Shown here piece after piece: positions 1-7,112 of a DNA stretch of 7,112 bases. Both the position numbers and the translations under genes were made by a program. The stretch is taken from positions 1-7,112 of the forward strand of contig JACDAZ010000115.1 of assembly GCA_013695175.1 (NCBI GenBank), given 5' to 3'. Source of the DNA: Flavisolibacter sp. Lineage in GTDB: Bacteria > Bacteroidota > Bacteroidia > Chitinophagales > Chitinophagaceae. Numbering within the stretch: position 1 is the stretch's first letter; each line of letters starts with the position of its first letter. The notes under the pieces are model-generated. The model did no database searches and was not told the DNA's origin. It saw only the letters and a list, made by a program, of their open reading frames with translations.

Positions 1-505
1 CAGTATGTCCAGCATAATTTAATTGCGCAGCAGCTGCAAGACCTGCTGGGCCAGAACCAATAACAGCTATTTTTTTTCCGGTACGAACTACTGTAGTTCT
101 TGGCTTTACATACCCTTTATCAAATGCAATCTCTATTACATGTTTTTCTATTTCCTCTATGGTAACTGCCGGCTGATTGATACCTAAAACGCAGGCACTC
201 TCACAAGGTGCAGGACATATGCGTCCGGTAAATTCAGGAAAATTGTTGGTAGAAGAAAGGATCTCATATGCCTCCAGCCAGTTTTTCCTGTAAATAGCAT
301 CATTGAAATCAGGAATCAGATTACCTAACGGGCAGCCGTTATGGCAAAAAGGAATGCCGCAGTTCATGCACCTTGCCGACTGCTGATTTAATTTTTCTTC
401 CGAATATCTTTTTACAAATTCATTGTAATCATTCACTCTTTCACTGGCTGGCCGCTTTTGAGGCAGCTCTCTCTCAAACTCTAAAAACCCTGTGTACTTA
501 CCCAT
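1..505 (-). CDS. gltD: Glutamate synthase small (beta) subunit, N-terminal part; runs off the left edge
   Basis: This is the NADPH-oxidising subunit of glutamate synthase, a cytoplasmic flavoprotein that feeds electrons to GltB. My translation from the ATG at 505 gives 168 residues before the window ends; family members are usually about 450-490 aa, so roughly a third is visible. It opens with MGKYTGFLEFER, typical of GltD. Two cysteine clusters follow: C46, C49, C54, C58 (RCMNCGIPFCHNGCP) and C97, C101, C105 (GRICPAPCESAC), which in this family hold the two 4Fe-4S centres. The FAD-binding Rossmann motif begins at KKIAVIGSGPAGLAAA (GSGPAG at 150-155). The NADPH-binding half lies outside the window. 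An in-frame TGA lies upstream, and between it and the ATG only a GTG about 26 codons upstream could serve as an alternative start; the family-typical N-terminus favours the ATG. There is no clear Shine-Dalgarno sequence. It follows gltB in the same orientation and overlaps the small ORF at 498-611 by 8 bases. Identification is secure. Confidence 0.96.
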   Translation of the reverse strand, partial: MGKYTGFLEFERELPQKRPASERVNDYNEFVKRYSEEKLNQQSARCMNCGIPFCHNGCPLGNLIPDFNDAIYRKNWLEAYEILSSTNNFPEFTGRICPAPCESACVLGINQPAVTIEEIEKHVIEIAFDKGYVKPRTTVVRTGKKIAVIGSGPAGLAAAAQLNYAGHT

Positions 506-611
506 GTTTTCGTTGAAGTTTTTTTTGCTTTGTAATTTTTTTGTTACCGGCTGTAGAAGTATTATCAGCTTCTGTTGTGTCACTCACTTCATCGTTCAGT
601 TCATTATTCAT
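498..611 (-). CDS. Candidate 37-aa small protein between gltB and gltD, or misframed GltD extension
   Basis: I do not recognise this ORF. It starts at the ATG at 611, 26 bases after the gltB stop, and ends at a TAA (498-500) that overlaps the first codons of gltD by 8 bases, an arrangement typical of translational coupling. A TGA three codons before the ATG makes this the first possible start; AAAGAAG just upstream is a weak purine-rich ribosome site. The predicted peptide is polarised. Residues 1-20 (MNNELNDEVSDTTEADNTST) are acidic and polar; residues 24-36 are strongly basic (KKITKQKKLQRKH). It has no hydrophobic segment or cysteine and looks disordered. Codons 24-32 lie over runs of seven and eight A. 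The gltD frame is +1 relative to this one, so loss of a single A would join the peptide in frame to GltD through KNFNEN and the GltD methionine. It could be a real small protein, an N-terminal extension of GltD, or chance. Confidence 0.4.
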   Translation of the reverse strand: MNNELNDEVSDTTEADNTSTAGNKKITKQKKLQRKHG

Positions 612-637
612 CTTCTTTCAAAACACAATCCTCATTT

Positions 638-3600
638 TTATCTTCCCACTTCTTCTTTTACCTTCAGTGAATTTTTTATGATCTGCTTATAATCCTTAGG
701 AAATACTTTTATAAAATTCTTCAGCTGGTTTTCAAAATCACTTAATATAAACTGAGCAACAGTGCTTTTTGTAAATTGATAATGCAGTTCAATTTTTTCT
801 TTCAGTTCAGCAGCGTCATCAGCATCAACAGGATCCAAGTCAACCATTTCTAAATTGCACAATTCGGAAAAGTTTCCTTTTACATTGTATACGTAAGCTA
901 TTCCTCCGCTCATACCGGCAGCAAAATTTCTTCCTGTATCGCCTAAAATTACCACACGTCCACCGGTCATATATTCACATCCATGATCGCCTACACCTTC
1001 CACCACCGCATGTGCTCCTGAGTTTCTTACTGCAAACCTTTCACCTGCTTTTCCTCTTATATATGCAGTACCCGATGTAGCGCCATAAAATGCCACGTTA
1101 CCTATAATTATATTCTCTTCAGGAACAAAACCTGCATCAGCAGAAGGATAAACGATAAGTTTCGCTCCGGATAAGCCTTTACCAAAATAGTCGTTGGCAT
1201 CCCCTTCCAGTTCCAGTGTTACACCCTTAGTATTAAATGCTCCAAAACTTTGTCCTGCTGTTCCGGTTAATTTAATGTGAATTGTATCTTCTGGTAATCC
1301 TTTTGAACCGTATTTTTTTGAAATTTCATTACTAAGTATAGTACCTACTGTTCTATCTGTATTTAATATAGGAAAGGAAGCAAAGGATTTTTGTTGATGA
1401 TCCAATGCAGGTTTGGCTGCTTTTATCAATTTCCAATCCAGCACATTACCTAAAGCATGATCCTGATCTTCCTGCTTATGCAGCCCATAATATAATGAAG
1501 AAGGTTCTTTATATAGAATAGGAGAGAGATCTAACTTGCTGAACTTCCAGTGCGTAAGGTCTGCTTTTGCTTCCAGGCAATCTACCTGTCCTACCATCTC
1601 GTCTATAGTTCTAAAACCAAGTTCAGCCATAATTTCCCTTAACTCCTGTGTAATGAACTTAAAGAAGTTCACTACATGCTCAGCATCACCTGTAAAGCGT
1701 TTACGTAGTTCAGGATCTTGTGTAGCCACACCTACAGGGCATGTATTTAAATGACATTTACGCATCAATATACATCCTTCTACCACCAGAGCAGCAGTAG
1801 CTATACCCCATTCTTCTGCACCCAGTAAAGTGGCAACGGCAATGTCTCTTCCTGTTTTTAATTGTCCGTCCGTTTGCACCACTACGCGGTTACGTAAATT
1901 ATTTTTTACCAGTGTTTGGTGTGTCTCCGCCAATCCCAGTTCCCACGGCAAACCGGCATGTTTTATAGAACTTAAAGGAGAAGCACCTGTACCGCCATCA
2001 TGCCCTGCTATTAATACCACATCAGCTTTTGCTTTTACTACACCTGCTGCTATGGTTCCTACACCTGCTTTTGATACCAGCTTAACGCTGATGCGGGCTT
2101 GCCTGTTGGCATTTTTTAAATCAAAAATCAATTGTGCAAGATCTTCAATGGAATAGATATCATGGTGTGGCGGTGGAGATATTAAACCAACACCCGGTGT
2201 AGCATGCCGCACTTTACCTATCCACTCATCTACTTTATGTCCGGGTAGCTGACCACCTTCACCAGGCTTTGCACCCTGTGCCATTTTAATTTGTAACTCA
2301 TCAGCCATTGTTAAATAGTGGCTGGTAACACCAAATCGTGCAGACGCTATTTGCTTGATAGCAGATCTCATTGAGTCTCCATTGGCTAGTGGCGTATATC
2401 TTATTTCATCTTCACCTCCTTCACCTGTATTGCTTTTGCCACCTATACGGTTCATAGCAATAGCCAATGTGGAATGTGCTTCATGTGAGATTGAGCCAAA
2501 GCTCATAGCGCCGGTGGCAAACCTTTTAAATATATTTTCAGCCGGCTCCACTTCGTCTATGATTATAGAAGGTCTGGTTCTTTTAAACTCAAACAAGCTT
2601 CTTAGTGTGAATGCTTTTTTACTTTGATCATTTACCAGCTTCGAGTACTTTTTAAATGTACTGTAGTCGTTTAAGCGGGTGGAATACTGAAGCAGATGAA
2701 TTGTTTGTGGATTAAACATATGCGCTTCACCTTTACGCTTCCATTGATAAATACCACCTACATGTAAACGTTCAACCGGGATGGCTTTTTTAGCAAAAGC
2801 AAGTTGATGTTTAGCTAAAGCTTCTTTGGCAATCTCATCTAAACCCATTCCTTCAATTCTCGAAATTGCTCCTGTGAAATATTTATCAACAACAGGTTTA
2901 TTGAGTCCAATGATTTCAAATGTTTGAGCACCCTGGTAAGATTGTAAAGTTGAAATTCCCATTTTAGAGAAAACTTTCAATAAACCATCTTTAACTGCTT
3001 TAATATAATTTTTCTTCAGCTGATCTACATCCTGGTGTGTATTAATTTTATTGGAAATTTTTAATTGCCGTATGGTGGATAATGCCAGGTAGGGATTGAT
3101 TGCAGTAGCGCCAAAACCTATTAAACATGCAAAATGATGCACTTCCCATACATCTCCGGCTTCTATCACCAATCCTACTTTGCCACGGTAACCTTTTGCA
3201 ATCAAATGGTGATGTATGGCTGCTGTTGCTAAAAGCGAGGGAATGGGTGCATGTTCTGAATCAATTGCCCTGTCAGATAAAATAATTACTTCAAATCCGT
3301 CTTCTACTGCGTCTACAGCATACCGGCACAGGCGGTCCAAACCTTTTTTTAGTGCCCCCGGTTTGCCATCATTTCTAAAATAAGTTTGAAGTGTTTTAGC
3401 CTGGAAAATACCTGTATCAATGCTTCTTATTTTTTCAAGCTCATAATTTGTAAGTACAGGATGTTTTAATGCTACACTATGACAGGCTATAGGGTCTTCA
3501 AGCAAAAGATTTCCATTGTTACCTAAAAATGTTGCCAGCGACATTACCATTGTTTCTCTTATAGGATCAATAGGTGGATTGGTAACCTGTGCAAATAATT

Positions 3601-5155
3601 GTTTGAAATAAGAGCTTAAATGCTGTGGCTCATCACTCAATACTGCCAATGGTACGTCGGTACCCATAGAGCCTATAGGTTCTTTACCTTCCAATGCCAT
3701 TGGGCTGATGATGCTTTCCAGATCTTCGGTAGAATAACCAAAAACTTTTTGGTATTTAAAAACCTGGTCACCTTCCAGGTGAATGAACACTACCCTGGGT
3801 TCAGGTAATTCTTCAAGCCGTATCTTATATTTATTTAACCAGCCTCCATAAGGTTTTTGAGTGCAGATAGTTCTTTTCACTTCATCATCAGATATAATAC
3901 GTCCTTCCTGCATGTCAACTACAAACATTTTCCCCGGCTGTAGTCTTCCTTTTTCTTTTATAAGCTTCGGGTCAATCGGAAGCACACCTGTTTCAGATGC
4001 CATAATTACTCTGTCATCAGTAGTTACGCAATAACGTGAAGGTCTTAATCCATTCCTATCCAGGGTGGCACCAATCATTCTTCCATCGGTAAAAGAGATA
4101 GAAGCAGGTCCATCCCAAGGTTCCATGAATGAAGCATGATATTCATAAAAAGCTTTTTTTACTTCATCCATTTGCTCATGTCCATCCCATGCTTCAGGTA
4201 TCAGCATCATCATAACATGAGGTAAGGAACGACCGCATAAAGTCAGCAGTTCTATCATGTTATCAAGGCAGGCAGAATCAGACTGTCCCGATGTGATTAC
4301 CGGAAGCAGCATGTCCATTTCTTCTTTAGAAAAATAAGGGGATGTAAACCCTTTTTCACTGGTACGCAACCAGTTTAAATTTCCCTGTAACGTATTTATT
4401 TCACCATTGTGTGCAATAAATCGGAATGGCTGGGCCAGCTTCCATGAAGGAAATGTATTGGTTGCGAAACGAGAATGAACCAGTCCAAAAGCTGATACTA
4501 ACCTCTTGTTATTCAGATCAGGAAAATAATGCCTTACCTGCATGCTTGTTAGTTGCCCTTTGTATACAAGAGTTTTGTAAGATAAAGAGGCAATATAAAA
4601 ACCTATCTCGTCTTCTTTGATGGAGTTATTAATTGTGTGTGAGGCATAATTGCGCAGAACAAATAATTTTCTTTCAAAATCATCACGATTATTGATATGG
4701 TCGGGGCAAACGATGAATACATGTTCCATCTCAGGTTCTACAGATAGTGCTCTTTCACCAATATCATTAGCATTAACAGGCACTTTTCTAAATACCAAAA
4801 CCTCCAGCCCCAGTTTTTCAGCACAGCGATTGAATATTTCACGGCATTCTTCTTTCAACCGTATGTCTTTGGGAAAAAATATAACGCCAACACCATATTT
4901 ACCAAAAGATGGCAGGTGTACACCTAACCTTTCACATTCATCAAAGAAAAACTCATGTGGCATTTGAACCATTATACCGGCACCATCGCCTGTATTGTTT
5001 TCGCAACCACAGGCGCCTCTGTGCTCCATGTTTTCTAAAATGGTAAGCGCATCTGATATGATCTGGTGAGATTTATTTCCTTTGATATTAGCAACAAAGC
5101 CAATACCGCAGGCGTCATGTTCAAAAGCTGGAGAATAAAGACCAGTACTTGCCAT
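638..5155 (-). CDS. gltB: Glutamate synthase large (alpha) subunit, complete
   Basis: GltB hydrolyses glutamine and channels the ammonia to 2-oxoglutarate, making glutamate with electrons supplied by GltD; with glutamine synthetase it forms the main ammonium-assimilation cycle. At 1505 aa the protein has the usual full length. The class II amidotransferase domain spans about residues 16-430. Its catalytic cysteine would be C16 in HDACGIGF, exposed after removal of a 15-residue propeptide, and HNGEINT lies near 249. A central domain (about 470-780) follows. The FMN-binding synthase domain (about 830-1210) contains GAMSFGSIS near 881 and the 3Fe-4S cysteines C1128, C1134 and C1139 in [12 protein letters not shown]. 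The C-terminal glycine-rich beta-helix begins near [10 protein letters not shown] at about 1298 and includes [21 protein letters not shown]. An in-frame TAG four codons upstream (5165-5167) supports the start at 5155. No frameshift or missing catalytic residue was seen. The gltD gene lies downstream on the same strand. Confidence 0.98.
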   Translation of the reverse strand: MASTGLYSPAFEHDACGIGFVANIKGNKSHQIISDALTILENMEHRGACGCENNTGDGAGIMVQMPHEFFFDECERLGVHLPSFGKYGVGVIFFPKDIRLKEECREIFNRCAEKLGLEVLVFRKVPVNANDIGERALSVEPEMEHVFIVCPDHINNRDDFERKLFVLRNYASHTINNSIKEDEIGFYIASLSYKTLVYKGQLTSMQVRHYFPDLNNKRLVSAFGLVHSRFATNTFPSWKLAQPFRFIAHNGEINTLQGNLNWLRTSEKGFTSPYFSKEEMDMLLPVITSGQSDSACLDNMIELLTLCGRSLPHVMMMLIPEAWDGHEQMDEVKKAFYEYHASFMEPWDGPASISFTDGRMIGATLDRNGLRPSRYCVTTDDRVIMASETGVLPIDPKLIKEKGRLQPGKMFVVDMQEGRIISDDEVKRTICTQKPYGGWLNKYKIRLEELPEPRVVFIHLEGDQVFKYQKVFGYSTEDLESIISPMALEGKEPIGSMGTDVPLAVLSDEPQHLSSYFKQLFAQVTNPPIDPIRETMVMSLATFLGNNGNLLLEDPIACHSVALKHPVLTNYELEKIRSIDTGIFQAKTLQTYFRNDGKPGALKKGLDRLCRYAVDAVEDGFEVIILSDRAIDSEHAPIPSLLATAAIHHHLIAKGYRGKVGLVIEAGDVWEVHHFACLIGFGATAINPYLALSTIRQLKISNKINTHQDVDQLKKNYIKAVKDGLLKVFSKMGISTLQSYQGAQTFEIIGLNKPVVDKYFTGAISRIEGMGLDEIAKEALAKHQLAFAKKAIPVERLHVGGIYQWKRKGEAHMFNPQTIHLLQYSTRLNDYSTFKKYSKLVNDQSKKAFTLRSLFEFKRTRPSIIIDEVEPAENIFKRFATGAMSFGSISHEAHSTLAIAMNRIGGKSNTGEGGEDEIRYTPLANGDSMRSAIKQIASARFGVTSHYLTMADELQIKMAQGAKPGEGGQLPGHKVDEWIGKVRHATPGVGLISPPPHHDIYSIEDLAQLIFDLKNANRQARISVKLVSKAGVGTIAAGVVKAKADVVLIAGHDGGTGASPLSSIKHAGLPWELGLAETHQTLVKNNLRNRVVVQTDGQLKTGRDIAVATLLGAEEWGIATAALVVEGCILMRKCHLNTCPVGVATQDPELRKRFTGDAEHVVNFFKFITQELREIMAELGFRTIDEMVGQVDCLEAKADLTHWKFSKLDLSPILYKEPSSLYYGLHKQEDQDHALGNVLDWKLIKAAKPALDHQQKSFASFPILNTDRTVGTILSNEISKKYGSKGLPEDTIHIKLTGTAGQSFGAFNTKGVTLELEGDANDYFGKGLSGAKLIVYPSADAGFVPEENIIIGNVAFYGATSGTAYIRGKAGERFAVRNSGAHAVVEGVGDHGCEYMTGGRVVILGDTGRNFAAGMSGGIAYVYNVKGNFSELCNLEMVDLDPVDADDAAELKEKIELHYQFTKSTVAQFILSDFENQLKNFIKVFPKDYKQIIKNSLKVKEEVGR

Positions 5156-5266
5156 AATACAATTCTAATAGTAATAAAAATGATTTTACTTAATTGTATA
5201 GCAAGCCATGCTGATGAAATATACATATAAATCATTACTTTCAGCTGTCTTACCTGCTGTTGTGGA

Positions 5267-5298
5267 AAAACATAGGATAAATAAATATGCAAATCAAA
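5267..5298 (-). promoter_or_regulatory. Candidate Bacteroidota-type promoter for gltB-gltD
   Basis: On the minus strand, TTTG (5298-5295) is followed by exactly 20 bases and then TATGTTTT (5274-5267). This fits the primary-sigma promoter described for Bacteroidota (-33 TTTG or TTG, 19-21 bases, -7 TAnnTTTG), with only the final G replaced by T. Transcription would start near 5260 and leave a leader of about 105 bases before the gltB ATG. I saw no recognisable riboswitch or strong hairpin in the leader. In AT-rich DNA such matches also occur by chance, so this is a moderate-confidence prediction. Confidence 0.4.
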
Positions 5299-5368
5299 CG
5301 CAATTGAAAATATACCGACGATCAGGAATAACGCAGCTTAAAGATAAAAGACCCATTAAAATATAAAA

Positions 5369-5683
5369 TCAGGTATAGATTCCACAGGTACATTTCAGGG
5401 TCTCTTCAGCCATCGAGCATTTACAAATATTTAGTTTTAAATAAGTAAGCCAGAAGAAGATCGTATTTAAAAACCTTGGTGGCGGAGGATACATGGTGAT
5501 TAATTGTTTATGGTAATGCATGAGTTCAACCAGTATATCCACATCATCTGTCGGCCTGGCTTCTCCAGAAGGCCGGTCTGCATATAAAGCGACTGTTGCC
5601 CCACCTACAAATACCACCTCATCGGCCAGCTCCTCCAGTGCATCGTAAAACAACCTTTCTTCTGTTGATACTTTCCTGCTCAT
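5369..5683 (-). CDS. Truncated nucleotidyltransferase-fold protein, probable decaying gene
   Basis: This encodes 104 aa. Residues 1-55 look like the start of a minimal nucleotidyltransferase of the AbiEii-like or uncharacterised NTase group. VVFVGGATVALYADRP carries the GG-[A/S] nucleotide-binding turn and RPTDDVDILVEL carries the metal-binding D-x-D pair. As I recall them, relatives are about 190-210 aa, so roughly half is missing. From about residue 56 the sequence is less typical. RFLNT, LKLN and MAEETL to IYT can be loosely matched to the expected GF-N, YKIN and VDVMPTEETL to WYT segments, but the third catalytic Asp (VDVM in relatives) appears as KCSM here, and a TGA follows at once. The first part is also richer in G+C than the rest, visible by eye. 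There is no obvious antitoxin partner, although an ATGA overlap at 5680-5683 hints that another gene once preceded it. It is probably inactive. The fold call is fairly firm, but its substrate is unknown. Confidence 0.6.
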   Translation of the reverse strand: MSRKVSTEERLFYDALEELADEVVFVGGATVALYADRPSGEARPTDDVDILVELMHYHKQLITMYPPPPRFLNTIFFWLTYLKLNICKCSMAEETLKCTCGIYT

Positions 5684-5828
5684 AAAATTGCTTTTTTCAA
5701 ATTACCAGTCGCCATTTTGAAGTCTCTATGTCGATGAGAGCCTTAATATAAATCTTTCAGAACCCTCACTGGGCTTGCATGTTAGCGGAATGAGGGGATT
5801 GTCTTTTATGGTTCGATAAGTTTTATTT

Positions 5829-5914
5829 TTAAAGGACTCGTTGATACAAATAATTGAAGTTGCAGGAAAAAAACGCTTTCAATTCAATTAAAAGACAAAA
5901 GGTTAAAGGACACG
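5829..5914. repeat. Imperfect 12-bp direct repeat TTAAAGGAC(T/A)CG
   Basis: TTAAAGGACTCG at 5829-5840 and TTAAAGGACACG at 5903-5914 match in 11 of 12 positions, with starts 74 bases apart, upstream of the sigma-factor gene. They could be a paired regulator site. Chance is also possible in a region of this composition. Confidence 0.35.
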
Positions 5915-5971
5915 AAAATCTTTAAATTATATAACTGTCGCTTGTTATTGTGTAACAGAACAACTAAAGTT

Positions 5972-6017
5972 TTTAAACAACTTTACGGGCTGATGTAATG
6001 CTCAAAAATTGTTTAAA
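5972..6017. repeat. 9-bp inverted repeat TTTAAACAA / TTGTTTAAA
   Basis: The arms at 5972-5980 and 6009-6017 are perfect reverse complements separated by 28 bases. They lie about 95-140 bases before the sigma-factor start codon. The spacing of about 37 bases between arm starts (three to four helical turns) would suit binding of a regulator dimer better than a stable RNA hairpin, since the arms are AT-rich and the loop is long. Function is unknown. Confidence 0.4.
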
Positions 6018-6110
6018 GCTGATTTAATTCGTTTTAATTCTTCTTCAACACTTCGAAGCTTAGGTCAGGTAGAATTTTTCGTTAAAACACCCAAGCATTA
6101 AAAAGCGACT

Positions 6111-6719
6111 ATGAAGACTAATGGTTACCAAATCAATATGAATAGATATTCAGAAGCAGAATTAGTAAAGGCCCTAATTGACAAAAACATGGCAGCATTT
6201 AGCTACCTGTATGATAATTATTCGGGGGCTTTGTTTAAAGTAATTAACGGGATTGTTACTGACTTACACGAAGCTGAAAATATTTTGCAGGAGGTTTTTA
6301 TTAAGATATGGAAGGGCATTGACAGATATAATGTGCTTAAAGGACGACTGTTTACCTGGATGCTTTCAATTACTAAAAATGTGACCATTGATACTTTGCG
6401 TTCAAAAAACCATAATCAGCAAAAAATAACAGTAGAAATAGATAAGGTTACCTTATTACCAGATAATGAAATAAACCCTTACCTGAAATTTGAAGATGCA
6501 GAATTGAAAAATGTAATTCTCAAATTGAAACCTAACCTTAGAGTTTTAATTGAACTTAATTATTTTTATGGCTATACGCAAATTGAAATAGCACGTTTAC
6601 TAAAAATACCACTGGGTACTGTTAAAACACGAATAAGAAAAGCTAATGAGGATTTAAAAGAATTATTATCGTCCAGCTACTTAAAACCTACAACTTCTTT
6701 GTTGCAGAAATTCGTTTAA
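6111..6719 (+). CDS. ECF-type RNA polymerase sigma factor
   Basis: This is a 202-aa protein with the two-domain layout of extracytoplasmic-function sigma factors, which direct RNA polymerase to a specific promoter set. Region 2 spans about residues 27-97: AAFSYLYDNYSGALF, then the acidic DLHEAENILQEVFIKIWK helix, and the promoter-melting/-10 recognition part GRLFTWMLSITKNVTIDTLR. A linker of about 35 residues follows. Region 4 (about 133-187) ends in a helix-turn-helix, YTQIEIARLLKIPLGTVKTR (155-174), which reads the -35 element. No extra C-terminal domain is present. The ATG at 6111 is used; M10 (6138) is an alternative, since neither has a strong ribosome site and family N-termini vary. Many Bacteroidota ECF genes are followed by an anti-sigma gene (FecR or RskA type). 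Here the next gene is a receiver-domain protein 22 bases downstream, probably co-transcribed. The subgroup and target genes cannot be told from the sequence alone. Confidence 0.93.
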   Translation: MKTNGYQINMNRYSEAELVKALIDKNMAAFSYLYDNYSGALFKVINGIVTDLHEAENILQEVFIKIWKGIDRYNVLKGRLFTWMLSITKNVTIDTLRSKNHNQQKITVEIDKVTLLPDNEINPYLKFEDAELKNVILKLKPNLRVLIELNYFYGYTQIEIARLLKIPLGTVKTRIRKANEDLKELLSSSYLKPTTSLLQKFV

Positions 6720-6741
6720 GATAATTCTCACCTAATAAGAA

Positions 6742-7112
6742 ATGACCGTTCAACAACCCTTTATATTAGTAGTTGATGATGATTCTGATGACAGTGACCT
6801 TCTTTGTTCTGCATTAGAAAAAATTGGAGGTTTAAAAATAGAATGTATAGAATTTAGCTATGAGGTTATTTCTAAACTAAAATACTGCATAACACTTGGT
6901 GGTGAACTGCCGACCCTAATAATTATTGATTATAACATGCCTCGCATTAATGGACATGAGTTATTATTACTTATAAAAAATGAAGAACATTTAAAGAAAA
7001 TTCCTGTGGTTGTTTATTCCACTTGTATAACTCAGAAAATGAATGAGATATTCACCTCTTTAGGCGCTGCAGGTTGTTATGTCAAATCAAGTAATTACAC
7101 AGAGATTATAAA
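6742..7112 (+). CDS. CheY-like response regulator receiver domain, 3' end beyond the window
   Basis: Translation from the ATG at 6742 gives 123 residues with no stop before the window ends, already about one receiver-domain length. The conserved features of a phosphorylatable receiver are present: the acidic pocket in FILVVDDDSDDSD (D12-D14), the phosphoacceptor D63 in LIIIDYNMPRINGHELL, the switch Ser S93 in VVVYST, and the conserved K115 in GCYVKSS. The residue after this lysine is Ser instead of the usual Pro. The style resembles stand-alone Bacteroidota receivers of the Rcp1/CheY type, but an output domain after residue 123 cannot be excluded. No histidine kinase is visible. It lies 22 bases after the sigma-factor gene on the same strand, which suggests one transcript and a functional link. 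TAATAAGAA just before the ATG is a weak purine-rich ribosome site. Confidence 0.92.
   Translation, partial: MTVQQPFILVVDDDSDDSDLLCSALEKIGGLKIECIEFSYEVISKLKYCITLGGELPTLIIIDYNMPRINGHELLLLIKNEEHLKKIPVVVYSTCITQKMNEIFTSLGAAGCYVKSSNYTEII

Larger units (their letters stand above)
5684..6110. other. 427-base intergenic region between divergent genes
   Basis: No gene is supported here on either strand; all ORFs are very short. The region separates the minus-strand nucleotidyltransferase remnant from the plus-strand sigma-factor gene, so it should hold the promoter of the latter, but I found no convincing TTTG-N19/20-TAnnTTTG match (TAAGTTTT at 5817-5824 lacks a correctly spaced -33 element). It contains an imperfect direct repeat (5829-5840 and 5903-5914), a 9-bp inverted repeat (5972-5980 and 6009-6017), a small TGTTA/TAACA stem (5943-5957), the palindrome CTTCGAAG near 6053, and CCCTCA/TGAGGG flanking a G+C-richer stretch around 5763-5796. 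The right half is strongly AT-rich. Confidence 0.6.

Noticed and set aside
492..692. 66-aa plus-strand ORF opposite the gltB-gltD junction
   Set aside because: It is the complement of A-rich minus-strand sequence, giving Phe-rich translation, and is antisense to real genes with no independent support.
1536..1754. Plus-strand ORFs within gltB (for example 1536-1754, 1830-2156, 2355-2627, 4650-4967)
   Set aside because: All lie antisense to the well-conserved gltB coding sequence and show no recognisable domain.
5156..5266. Possible glutamine- or nitrogen-sensing riboswitch in the gltB leader
   Set aside because: No conserved riboswitch core or strong paired stem could be found by eye, and the known glutamine riboswitch is mainly cyanobacterial.
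5035..5292. 85-aa minus-strand ORF overlapping the gltB start in another frame, with a hydrophobic N-terminal part
   Set aside because: It spans the predicted promoter and the gltB 5' end, its C-terminal third is just gltB read out of frame, and it resembles no known protein.
5680..5715. Minus-strand ORF MATGNLKKAIL ending in an ATGA overlap with the nucleotidyltransferase start
   Set aside because: It has only 11 codons and its frame is closed by TAA a short way upstream. It may be the tail of a lost partner gene, but nothing upstream supports that.
5763..5796. CCCTCA ... TGAGGG inverted repeat with a 22-base loop, considered as a terminator or integron-like site
   Set aside because: The stem is only 6 bp with a long loop and no T-run, and no integron core site or integrase is present.

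Overview
The window looks like chromosomal DNA of a member of the Bacteroidota, plausibly Chitinophagaceae. The reasons are the AT-rich sequence, weak or absent Shine-Dalgarno sites, a promoter-like TTTG-N20-TATGTTTT upstream of gltB that fits the Bacteroidota -33/-7 pattern, and the general look of the proteins. The family-level placement is an impression from the protein sequences, not a computed result.

Left part (1-5298, minus strand): the NADPH-type glutamate synthase operon, read right to left. A candidate promoter at 5267-5298 precedes gltB (large subunit, 1505 aa, complete), which is followed by gltD (small subunit, first 168 residues; the rest lies beyond the left edge). GltD passes electrons from NADPH through FAD and Fe-S clusters to GltB, which converts glutamine plus 2-oxoglutarate into two glutamates. 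The 132-base gltB-gltD gap is not empty. It holds an uninterrupted 37-codon ORF (498-611) that starts 26 bases after the gltB stop and overlaps the gltD start by 8 bases. Its 3' half carries runs of seven and eight A, and losing one A would fuse it in frame to GltD. It is either a new small protein, a slippage-dependent N-terminal extension of GltD, or the product of a homopolymer indel.

Middle part (5299-6110): a short minus-strand gene (5369-5683) encodes the front half of a nucleotidyltransferase-fold protein (GGAT and TDDVD motifs). Its second half looks diverged and ends early, so it is probably a decaying accessory gene. A 427-base intergenic region follows. It contains a 9-bp inverted repeat, a 12-bp imperfect direct repeat and a few weak palindromes, but no recognisable gene.

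Right part (6111-7112, plus strand): an ECF-type sigma factor (202 aa) is followed 22 bases later by a CheY-like receiver-domain protein that runs off the right edge. No anti-sigma gene lies between them, so the pair may form a small regulatory unit in which a phosphorylatable receiver replaces or accompanies the usual membrane anti-sigma factor; this is inference.

No tRNA, rRNA, CRISPR array, insertion sequence or prophage was seen. Most of the window is ordinary core metabolism. The points most worth checking are the small ORF between gltB and gltD and the sigma/receiver pair.
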